Assembly: GCA_035651455.1 (NCBI GenBank)
Contig: DASRFR010000055.1
Coordinates: 1-5,521, forward strand
Length of the DNA stretch: 5,521 bases
Reading direction: 5' to 3'
Source: DASRFR01 sp035651455
Lineage (GTDB): Bacteria; Acidobacteriota; Terriglobia; Terriglobales; Acidobacteriaceae
The notes beneath the pieces were generated by a model, which worked only from the letters and a program-made list of their open reading frames with translations, had not been told where the DNA came from and made no database searches. Shown piece after piece: positions 1 to 5,206 of the stretch. Every line of letters begins with the position of its first letter. The stretch's first letter is position 1. The position numbers were made by a program, and so were the translations under genes.

Positions 1-237
1 AATCGTTTCTTTCGGAGTTCTTGCCTCCAGCATCGCATCCGCTATTAAATATGCGCCTGCAGCGATGAAGCGGACTGAGCCATTTGGCTTGGCAATTAGT
101 TGTCCAATAGGTCACTACGCCTTGATGGGATACCTTTCCGAGCTGAAGAATCACATCAAACTCTTCTTTGTCTTGAAGAACAGGGACTGACGTCATCGGG
201 CGATTGGTTTTGGGGTTCTGGACCGCACCGCGACACT
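1..237. other. Unresolved left edge, no gene called
   Basis: No complete gene can be supported here. Three overlapping readings look weakly protein-like. On the plus strand a frame is open from base 2 to a TGA at 188-190 (contains LAISCPIGHYALMGYLSELK). On the minus strand one frame runs from an ATG at 196 off the window edge (starts MTSVPVLQDKEEFDVILQLG). A second minus frame is open from 111 to 1 (contains KPNGSVRFIAAGAYLIADAM) but is blocked upstream by stops at 112-117. The two minus readings could be halves of one gene broken by a frameshift near 108-118. I recognise no family in any of them. The vapC gene ends at 238, so this edge is downstream of the toxin. Confidence 0.3.
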
Positions 238-663
238 TTAAGGGGTTCTCAGGCGATGCGTGATTTCGTTTCCACATAGGGAGTAATGGCGGCCGTTCCA
301 GCTGTAGATCGCCTCTGCTTTTGCTTTGAGGGCGCAATAGGCGAGCATTGCGTCATAGATTGTGCCGCCGACGATGCCGTAAGCAGAAGCAGATTCGAGT
401 GCGTCCGCATATTCATCCCCATCCAAAGCGATGACGGAGAGGCGCTCGCGTATGCTGCCAACAAAGAGCATCGCCTGCTCACCGCTGATGCGGTGCTTGC
501 CGGGCATTCGAGTGAGGGTTGAGTACACCTCAACCAGGCTATGCGCCCCACAGCAGCCTGTCGTTTTGTCCAGGCTGACGAACAATTCGAGGCTTGTCCT
601 GTGATGCACATGGTCCCCATAAAACACGGGGACCAGCACGGAGGTATCGAGAAACCCCTTCAT
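238..663 (-). CDS. vapC: VapC-type PIN-domain ribonuclease toxin
   Basis: This 141-residue protein has the length and motifs of a PIN-domain toxin, a Mg2+-dependent RNase that in the VapC family cleaves tRNA or rRNA to stop translation. The acidic residues are visible: Asp6 in FLDTSVLV, Glu45 in SLVEVYSTLTR and Asp104 in GGTIYDAMLAYCALKA. The fourth position is represented by Asn123 in SWNGRHY, common in the family. The ATG at 661-663 overlaps the antitoxin stop (plus-strand TCAT at 660-663), so translation is probably coupled, with an AAGGG just upstream inside the antitoxin gene. No residue needed for activity looks lost, so the toxin is probably functional. The RNA target cannot be inferred. 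The next gene downstream is unclear. Confidence 0.9.
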   Translation of the reverse strand: MKGFLDTSVLVPVFYGDHVHHRTSLELFVSLDKTTGCCGAHSLVEVYSTLTRMPGKHRISGEQAMLFVGSIRERLSVIALDGDEYADALESASAYGIVGGTIYDAMLAYCALKAKAEAIYSWNGRHYSLCGNEITHRLRTP

Positions 664-935
664 TGCCCTTCGCCGAGGTTTGCAAGATCGCGTTCCCGGC
701 GCACCTGCTCCAGCGCTTCATCGGTTTCGGCAGCGGAAAGCGGCTGCCCCGAATGAAAGACCCAAACCCCGTGTTCCTTCCGAAGGGGACCGGTGCCCCG
801 CAAAGGGCGAAGTGTAATCTGCTCCCCGCTCGTTTCTATTTCAAGAGAGTCACCTGGTTCCAGATGCAGATCTTCTCTGAAAGACTTCGGAATCACAACA
901 CGACCGGCTCGATCAATAGTAACTTGAATTGCCAC
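660..935 (-). CDS. vapB: AbrB/SpoVT-fold antitoxin VapB
   Basis: The product is a swapped-hairpin AbrB-family DNA-binding antitoxin: AIQVTIDRAGRVVIPKSFRE followed by LEPGDSLEIE is the classical fold signature, in about the first 45 residues. The acidic and basic C-terminal half (SAAETDEALEQVRRERDLAN) would be the segment that wraps the VapC active site. I choose the GTG at 933-935 (91 residues). An upstream GTG at 957-959 would add eight residues (DPPYNVIV) not expected in the family and lies inside the spacer of the promoter seen at 942-970. With the chosen start the message would be leaderless. The gene overlaps vapC by 4 nt (ATGA) and is expected to repress its own promoter together with VapC, as in other vapBC operons. 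Alternative: a MazE-like antitoxin of the same fold; the PIN partner favours VapB. Confidence 0.87.
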   Translation of the reverse strand: MAIQVTIDRAGRVVIPKSFREDLHLEPGDSLEIETSGEQITLRPLRGTGPLRKEHGVWVFHSGQPLSAAETDEALEQVRRERDLANLGEGQ

Positions 936-941
936 AATGAC

Positions 942-970
942 ATTATATGGTGGGTCCACCCAATGATCAA
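942..970 (-). promoter_or_regulatory. vapBC promoter, TTGATC-N17-TATAAT
   Basis: On the minus strand a -35 box TTGATC (965-970, 4 of 6 consensus bases) and a perfect -10 box TATAAT (942-947) are separated by exactly 17 bp. Six bases follow the -10 box before the GTG start of vapB at 935, which is where transcription would normally begin. This predicts a leaderless vapBC mRNA. No Shine-Dalgarno sequence is visible before that GTG, which agrees with this. Confidence 0.7.
949..960 (-). promoter_or_regulatory. Possible operator: inverted repeat in the vapBC promoter spacer
   Basis: GGTGG-AC-CCACC is a perfect 5-bp inverted repeat lying between the -35 and -10 boxes of the vapBC promoter. A dimeric AbrB-fold antitoxin bound here would block RNA polymerase. 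The match is short, so this is a candidate only. Confidence 0.45.
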
Positions 971-1039
971 TGCCATAGCATGAGAGGGCGAAAAGATTAA
1001 GAACTCATAAGTCTGGCGCTTATCGTCCTGCGGTCTACA

Positions 1040-1531
1040 TCAAGCGCTTTGGCCACCCGTTAGCAGATCGGTGACTAGACGGCAGAAGGAAGGCTGACCT
1101 TCAAGCAAGAAGTAAAACGGCGTCCGAGGTACTGACTTGCCTTCCTCGTCCTCTCCTGATTGCCACCGCTCCACGGCTGCTGAGCATAGGCGAACGAAGG
1201 TAGCGAGATGCTCACTCGGTAATTGCAACAGGGATTCCGCATTCTTGAGAAGCACGATATAACCAGAAGCCGGATTCCAACTCAGGTCTGTGACCATATC
1301 AAGGAATGCGTCCCAGTTTTTACCGAAGTAGCTGGGGAAGCCCAAGGCCCTGGCCAGTCTATCCATCAGGTCTTCACGGGTGTGGATGTTGGCAAGGTCC
1401 ACCACTGCAAAACAATAGCTCCGATGAGCAGCTTCTTCCTTCAGAGACTCTTCTTCGTCCTGTGAGAGAAGAACACAACGCACGAATTGTCGATCATCGA
1501 GAAGCGTTTGCGCCGAAACTGGAGAAGTCAT
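1040..1531 (-). CDS. Barstar-family immunity protein
   Basis: This 163-residue protein carries the barstar signature RALGFPSYFGKNWDAFLDMV around residues 61-80. Aligned to barstar from memory, Tyr68, Asp74 and Asp78 fall on Tyr29, Asp35 and Asp39, the residues that plug the barnase active site. It is longer than barstar itself (89 residues), with extra residues at the N-terminus and an acidic loop (SGEDEEGK, 125-132). That is usual for barstar-like immunity proteins of polymorphic toxin loci. The ATG at 1529-1531 overlaps the TGA of the Rhs gene by 4 nt, and an AGGA sits five bases upstream, so it is translationally coupled to the toxin gene. It should act in the cytoplasm and protect the producer against the barnase-like tip. 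The frame is intact, unlike most neighbours upstream. Confidence 0.85.
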   Translation of the reverse strand: MTSPVSAQTLLDDRQFVRCVLLSQDEEESLKEEAAHRSYCFAVVDLANIHTREDLMDRLARALGFPSYFGKNWDAFLDMVTDLSWNPASGYIVLLKNAESLLQLPSEHLATFVRLCSAAVERWQSGEDEEGKSVPRTPFYFLLEGQPSFCRLVTDLLTGGQSA

Positions 1532-2385
1532 CGAATCCTCGTAAATGTCGTGTAGTGATCAGCCCTGTAGTAGGCTTCGCCATTGGCACCGGTTACGATA
1601 CGTGAAGCACCCCGCCCGCTCTGTCCAGCAATCTGAGCACCAAAAACCGCAGCTCCCAGACTGCCGGGATCAAAACCGCCATTTAGATTTGGCCCTTGGA
1701 TAGTTCCTACACCGATGTTTGCGCCACTATCTGGCGTATAGGTAAAAGTGGAACTGTTGTTGCTCGCGTTGTACTGGAACGAATTCACATCGACAGTGCC
1801 ATTGACGTAAATACCGCTGTCCGTGTCGCTCGCGCAGTCGCCGCGCAAGACATAGCCCGTTCCGTCGCCATTGTTGTAAATGCAATCGTGCCCGTCGTCA
1901 TCCGAATTCGCCACCGGGTTATTCCCTGCGTAGCTGTACAGGTTGAAACTCTGCGGATTGCTCGTATCACCATAGGGAATCGCAGATGGATCTTCAGTCC
2001 AGTCTGGGCTCAAGAACCGCCCCATCGACGAACCGTAGTAGCGAGCGCCGAAGTAATCGAGTCCAGATTCTATATCCCGTTCTTTGCCGGTGAAGTGAAT
2101 CGGGTCATTGTCCGATCCACGGAATACAGACAGACCATCTCCGAAAGGAAGATAAGTCAATTTCGTTACGATATTCTGACCAGCATCAAATCTAGCCAGC
2201 TCTGTGCCTAACCAATCAACAGAAGAATAAACAACATGATTCAGCGATGCATCTGAATTAGCGTACAAATACCCAAAGTGCCGTCGATTGAAATAAATCT
2301 CCTGAGGAACATTGCTAACCGTAGTTCGTCCATAACAGCTTTCCGTCTGAATCATATCCATATTTAGTAACCACTCCTCCGACAT
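1528..2385 (-). CDS. C-terminal Rhs fragment with barnase-like tip
   Basis: The 285-residue open frame is the end of an Rhs/YD-repeat polymorphic toxin; full proteins usually exceed 1000 residues. Residues about 25-90 are Rhs core (YFNRRHFGYLYANS, VDWLGTEL, LPFGDG). Residues 98-129 carry the core end motif (FTGKERDIESGLDYFGARYY, then GRFLSPDW), and NLYSYAGNNPVANSDDDG (148-165) is the boundary to the variable tip. A linker rich in Asn, Gly and Ser follows (166-250). Residues 258-285 align ungapped to barnase 83-110, with Arg258, Arg262, His277 and Tyr278 on Arg83, Arg87, His102 and Tyr103. No glutamate occupies the place of Glu73. The 5' part is lost: a TGA directly precedes the first ATG, and YD-repeat-like coding upstream of about 2317 is in another frame. 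It is probably not a deliverable toxin as it stands. Confidence 0.8.
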   Translation of the reverse strand: MSEEWLLNMDMIQTESCYGRTTVSNVPQEIYFNRRHFGYLYANSDASLNHVVYSSVDWLGTELARFDAGQNIVTKLTYLPFGDGLSVFRGSDNDPIHFTGKERDIESGLDYFGARYYGSSMGRFLSPDWTEDPSAIPYGDTSNPQSFNLYSYAGNNPVANSDDDGHDCIYNNGDGTGYVLRGDCASDTDSGIYVNGTVDVNSFQYNASNNSSTFTYTPDSGANIGVGTIQGPNLNGGFDPGSLGAAVFGAQIAGQSGRGASRIVTGANGEAYYRADHYTTFTRIR

Positions 2386-2397
2386 TCATTGAGGTGC

Positions 2398-2419
2398 TGG
2401 TCTGCCCCCTAATTCCGCA
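2398..2419. repeat. IS3-like element, left terminal inverted repeat
   Basis: Begins TGGTCTGCCCCCT and ends TCCGCA. Compared with the reverse complement of 5167-5189, 19 of 22 bases match with one single-base gap. It lies just beyond the end of orfB, as expected for the 3' end of an IS3 element. Confidence 0.8.
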
Positions 2420-2431
2420 CGAGAAACCATA

Positions 2432-2782
2432 CTAAGTTAAAGCAGCCGCAGCCACCGGAGTTGTGGGAAAGTGCGAAAACGCGCCAGCGTTTTCCAAGCA
2501 GACGAAGTCTGCCTCTTTTCCATAACTCTGCACTCCGCAGGCTTGCGCAAACTCTGCCGGCGTGCGATAACCCAGGCTGCTGTGGGGACGTTCTTCGTTG
2601 TACTCCTTTCGCCAACTAGTAATTTTTCTCCTCGCATCGAACAGGTTGATGAACCAGTTCGTGCGCAAACTCTCTTCTCGCAGACGTGCATGGAAGCTCT
2701 CCACATGCGCGTTCTGCGTGGGCTTGCCCGGTTGAATATGCCGCAAGTCGATCTTCCTGGGCCATGACTGGCCGAAGGTCTC
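2432..2782 (-). pseudogene. IS3-family transposase OrfB, C-terminal fragment
   Basis: The frame is open from about 2782 down to the stop at 2432-2434. It reads RKIDLRHIQPGKPTQNAHVE, then SFHARLREE and YNEERPHSSLGYRTPAEFAQ. This is the last third of the DDE integrase core, with the catalytic Glu in NAHVES. There is no real start: TTG at 2744-2746 is an internal Leu codon. The N-terminal part of the same protein is at 4324-4866, separated by the IS110-family insertion. Between the Gly-Pro restored at the junction and RKIDL only about 17 nt remain where relatives have about 39, suggesting an additional small deletion. The tail after the Pro-His-Ser-Ser-Leu-Gly-Tyr motif (to ...TTPVAAAALT) is divergent and contains two perfect hairpins. 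Confidence 0.85.
2475..2512. repeat. Twin perfect hairpins in the tail of orfB
   Basis: GAAAACGC-GCCA-GCGTTTTC (2475-2494, 8-bp stem, 4-nt loop) is followed after three bases by GCAGAC-GAA-GTCTGC (2498-2512, 6-bp stem, 3-nt loop). Both lie in the 3' end of the IS3-like orfB, about 55-95 bp from the end of the element. They could act as a transcription or translation barrier at the element border. There is no clean T-tract on the minus strand; on the plus strand CCTCTTTTCC follows the second stem. Confidence 0.5.
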
Positions 2783-2789
2783 TTAAGTT

Positions 2790-2799
2790 GAAGGTATGC
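2790..2799. repeat. IS1111-type left subterminal inverted repeat
   Basis: GAAGGTATGC; its exact reverse complement GCATACCTTC lies at 4302-4311. It sits about nine bases inside the proposed left tip. The match does not extend on either side. Confidence 0.75.
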
Positions 2800-2828
2800 C
2801 AACTTTCACCTTAGGAGTCGAGCCAGCC

Positions 2829-4119
2829 ATGCCCATTGTTCAGAGTACGCAACCGCCCACCGTTCTGGTAGCCATTGATATTGCCAAGCTGCGCCACGAG
2901 GTTCTCATCGACGCACCCGGCTGGAAGAGCCGCAAGCGTCTGGTTTTGTTGAACACCGCCGTGGAGTTTCGCCGTTTTGCCGATTACCTGCATGAGCTGA
3001 AGTACCCAGTCCGGATCGGCTTTGAAGCCACTGGCAACTACCATCGTCCACTGGCGCATTTCCTGAAGACCGAGGGCTTTGAACTGGAGCTTATCCCTTC
3101 TCTGGCCGTAGCTCGAACACGGGAAGCGATGCATAACTCCTGGGACAAGAACGATCCGAAGGATGCCCAGGTGCTGCTGCATCTGCTCAAGACCGGCGTC
3201 ATCCAGCACTACCACGATCCGCTGGCCAACCATGTCCATGATCTGCAGGAGTTGTCATTGACTTATGCGCAGGTATCGCTCGAGAAGACACGCATGCAAC
3301 ACCGCCTTCTGACTCACTACCTGCCGCTTTATTTCCCGGAGATCGAGCGCTACTACCATGCTTCGCGCTCCCAGTGGCTGCTGGAGTTACTGCGTGCCTT
3401 TCCAACGCCAGATCTCATCACCAGCCTCTCGATCGAGGATTTTGTTCAACAGGCCTGGCCGATTGCCGGACGCAAGATCAGCAAACGACGCTTGCTCGAA
3501 GATATCTATCGCACCCGCGCAGTCGTCGATCGGACTGCCTGTTGAAGAGGATTCCGAAGCTGTCGCGATGTTCCGCACCGTGCTGGATGAGATGGTCCAT
3601 CTCTGCCAGCTGCGTCAGCAACTGGAACAGCGGGCCGAGCTGCATCTCAAGGACAACGCCGACTTTCTGTGCCTACAGAAGATACCTGGCATCGGTCCTA
3701 TTCTTGCGCTCACCATCCTGGCGGAGGCCGGCGACCTGCGTCGCTTCGGCCATCATCGCCAGTTCCTGAAGTTCTGCGGCCTGGATCTTTCCACGCAGCA
3801 GTCAGGCCAGTTCCGCGGCACGACCAAGCTCTCGAAGTATGGCAACGCGCGGCTGCGCTGTGCCTTCTGGATGGCGGCCACCATCGCCGTGCGTCAGACA
3901 GAGAACAGCTTTCGAGACAAGTTCGAACGATATCTCCGGCGTGATCCAACCAGTGCCGATCGTAAGCGCATGGCCTATGTGGCTGTCGCGGCCAAGATGG
4001 CGCGTGTCACATACGGGATCATCAAGTCCGGAACCGACTACCGCTGCTTCCATGAAGTGGCGGCACCAAGTGGAAGAGCCGATTCTGCACGGGCCGTCGA
4101 GGCCGCGAGGACCTCGTAG
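2829..4119 (+). pseudogene. IS110-family (IS1111-type) transposase, frameshifted
   Basis: This is the DEDD transposase that recombines circular element DNA with its target, guided by a bridge RNA in studied members of the family. The N-terminal RuvC-like domain shows Asp17 (VAIDIAK), Glu66 (GFEATGNYH), and Asp109 and Asp112 (KNDPKDAQ). The C-terminal domain shows the helix-hairpin-helix LQKIPGIGPILALTILAEAG, then LSTQQSGQFRG and KLSKYGNARLR, with the conserved serine. The first frame stops at 3543-3545 and the second frame takes over at about 3516 (QSSIGLPVEEDSE). Removing one C from CCC at 3513-3515 restores a 429-residue protein reading TAQSSIGLPV, so a single-base insertion is the likely lesion. 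The start at 2829 is chosen because AGGAG lies at 2813-2817; ATG 2796 lacks a usable ribosome site. Confidence 0.88.
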
Positions 4120-4322
4120 ATAATGTTCCGGCCTTCCACTTGGTTGAGATCTTGTTTTAAGTACAGTCGAGACTGCTGCCGCAGATCTCGTGTAGCTATG
4201 GTCGAGTGCTCAGCCCTTGCGCGTGGAAGCCACTTGGGCTTATAGTCTTGTCATCAACAACGTCCCATGCGGGACGCTAAGAGATCGTCGCTTCTCTGCG
4301 AGCATACCTTCCCGAGTTAGTA
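4120..4322 (+). ncRNA. Candidate bridge RNA region, IS1111-type right end
   Basis: This non-coding right end contains several stems. GAGATCT/AGATCTC (4146-4152 with 4183-4189) encloses CAGTC-GA-GACTG (4164-4175), leaving an asymmetric internal loop of 11 and 7 nt. CTTCCAC/GTGGAAG (4133-4139 with 4223-4229) could close a larger domain. AAGCC-ACTTG-GGCTT (4227-4241) competes with that closing stem. CGTCCC-ATGC-GGGACG (4261-4276) and TCGC-TTCTCT-GCGA (4288-4301) follow. IS1111-type elements carry their bridge RNA in this position, and an internal loop between two stems is the form of its guide loops. The guides themselves are not identified, and no covariance evidence is available here. Confidence 0.5.
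4302..4311. repeat. IS1111-type right subterminal inverted repeat
   Basis: GCATACCTTC, the exact reverse complement of 2790-2799, about 11 bases inside the proposed right tip. Confidence 0.75.
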
Positions 4323-4323
4323 C

Positions 4324-4866
4324 GTTATCACAGCGTATCGCCACAGGCTTGCCACGCTGTGCGATCACTTCATTCAGCACGCGTGTCACACGGCGGCTGG
4401 CAAAACCTGTGTCCACCTCCAGCGCCAGGCACTCGCGCGTGTAAGCATCCACTACGCTGAACACACGGACTGTGCCCCCTGCCGCAATCACATCGTGCGC
4501 AAAATCGACCGCCCATTCCTGGTTCAACGCTGTCAGTTGTGGCCTTGGCAGTCCACTGCGCACACAGTGCTTGCGCTTCTTTCGCTTTAGGCACAACCCG
4601 GCCTCGCGATACACACGATACAGCCGCTTGTGATTCACTCGTTCTCCTTCGCGTTCCACCAGCACCTGCAACCTCCGGTAACCGTATCGTGGCTTCTCTC
4701 TCGCCAAACGCACCAGACGTTCTCGCAAAGGTTCGTCACATCGTCTTGACTGATAACGAAAGCTGCTCATTGCAATCGACATCAGCCCGCACACCCGGCG
4801 CTCGCTGGCTGCGAAATGTTCCTTCAGCCAACTAGCGTCTGTCCTTCGGTCTACGAGCTCAGGCCG
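4324..4866 (-). pseudogene. IS3-family transposase OrfB, N-terminal fragment
   Basis: This is the first two thirds of the IS3 integrase. It opens with an HTH_21-like segment (ERLVRLAREKPRYGYRRLQV and VNHKRLYRVYREAGL). The first catalytic Asp is in EWAVDFAHD and the second in VVDAYTRECLALEVD. Coding breaks off at GKPVAIRCDN, exactly before the Gly-Pro of the conserved motif, where the IS110-family element begins. The open frame then reads into that element as far as a stop near 4240. Upstream, the frame is open back to the A-AAA-AAC site (RPELVDRRTDASWLKEHFAA), so OrfB is normally made as an OrfAB fusion by -1 frameshifting. A GTG at 4792-4794 is the first in-frame alternative start but has no clear ribosome site. 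Confidence 0.87.
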
Positions 4867-5126
4867 TTTTTTGCAATCACCGCCTTGAGCATCTCTCGGT
4901 CCAGACTTAAATCGGCCACCAACCGCTTGAGCCGCGCGTTCTCGTCCTCCAAACTCCGCAACCGTTGGGCTTCATTCACTTCCATGCCGCCTTACCTGGC
5001 CTTCCAGGCATAGATCGTGTGCTTCGACACTCCATGCTCTCGCGCTACATCCGCGGCTGTACGTCCGGCTTCAATTTGCTTCAGCGCACCAATGATCTGT
5101 GCCTCGCTATGCTTGCTGACCGTCAT
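4851..5126 (-). pseudogene. IS3-family OrfA with in-frame nonsense codon
   Basis: OrfA is the helix-turn-helix DNA-binding half of the IS3 transposase. It starts MTVSKHSEAQIIGALKQIEA at ATG 5124-5126 with AAAGGAG about six bases upstream. The HTH is at residues about 20-42 (AADVAREHGVSKHTIYAWKA). Codon 45 is TAA (plus-strand TTA at 4992-4994) where relatives have Tyr in KARYGGMEV. After this stop the same frame continues unharmed as GGMEVNEAQRLRSLEDENAR and the leucine-zipper-like segment LKRLVADLSLDREMLKAVIA, to a TAG at 4851-4853. Restoring one base would give the normal 91-residue protein. The lesion also removes the fusion transposase, because it precedes the frameshift site. Confidence 0.87.
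4866..4872 (-). promoter_or_regulatory. Programmed -1 frameshift heptamer A-AAA-AAC
   Basis: On the minus strand AAAAAAC is set in the orfA frame as A AAA AAC, the standard slippery order. A -1 slip continues straight into the orfB frame (CGG CCT GAG ...), while unshifted ribosomes stop at the TAG at 4851-4853. This is the usual expression switch of IS3-family elements. Confidence 0.8.
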
Positions 5127-5166
5127 CTCTGCTCCTTTCCTCAATCCGAAATCATATCCCTCGATT

Positions 5167-5189
5167 TGCGGATCCAGGGGAGCAGACCA
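5167..5189. repeat. IS3-like element, right terminal inverted repeat
   Basis: Begins TGCGGATCC and ends GAGCAGACCA. It is the imperfect inverted partner of 2398-2419 and lies about 40 bp upstream of the orfA start. Confidence 0.8.
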
Positions 5190-5206
5190 ACGCCGCAGCA
5201 ACCCAA

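Larger units (their letters stand above)
2781..4322 (+). mobile_element. IS110-family element, IS1111 type, nested in IS3 orfB
   Basis: The element carries a single transposase with the DEDD and serine domains of the IS110 family. Perfect 10-bp subterminal inverted repeats lie at 2790-2799 and 4302-4311, the hallmark of the IS1111 subgroup. The exact tips are uncertain by a few bases. I place them by joining 2780 to 4323, which restores the Cys-Asp-Asn-Gly-Pro motif of the interrupted IS3 transposase. The left non-coding part is short (under 50 nt) and the right one long (about 200 nt), again as in IS1111 elements. The transposase frame is broken, so the copy is not autonomous. Confidence 0.8.
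2398..5189 (-). mobile_element. IS3-family (IS407/IS51-like) element, interrupted
   Basis: The element is bounded by imperfect inverted repeats at 2398-2419 and 5167-5189 and encodes orfA and orfB on the minus strand with an A-AAA-AAC frameshift site between them. Removing the nested IS110-family insertion leaves about 1.25 kb, a normal IS3-family length. OrfA with KARxGGMEV and OrfB with an IQPGKPTQNAHVESF block point to the IS407/IS51 subgroup. OrfA has an internal stop and orfB is split, so the copy cannot move on its own. I see no convincing target duplication: the bases outside the repeats (GTGC and ACGC) do not match. Its left end abuts the truncated rhs frame, so it, or a rearrangement beside it, removed the rest of rhs. 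Confidence 0.85.

Noticed and set aside
249..983. Several open frames of 60-129 residues on either strand over vapBC
   Set aside because: They overlap well-supported VapB and VapC coding in other frames, and their compositions (Ser/Ala/Arg rich) do not resemble proteins.
1016..1047. GCGCTT/AAGCGC stem as a terminator after the barstar-like gene
   Set aside because: Only 6 bp with a 20-nt loop and no T-tract on the minus strand; too weak to call.
1696..2211. 171-residue plus-strand open frame over the rhs gene
   Set aside because: It lies antisense to clear Rhs core coding, is low-complexity (Val/Ile/Arg rich) and has no family resemblance; a shadow.
3358..3515. The upstream part of the second transposase frame as a separate gene start
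   Set aside because: Before about 3516 this frame overlaps good IS110-family coding in the first frame and reads as noise (MLRAPSGCWSYCVPF); the true coding joins at the frameshift.
2394..5193. Target-site duplication around the IS3-like element
   Set aside because: Bases outside the two terminal repeats (GTGC and ACGC) do not match; either lost or the flanks have been rearranged.
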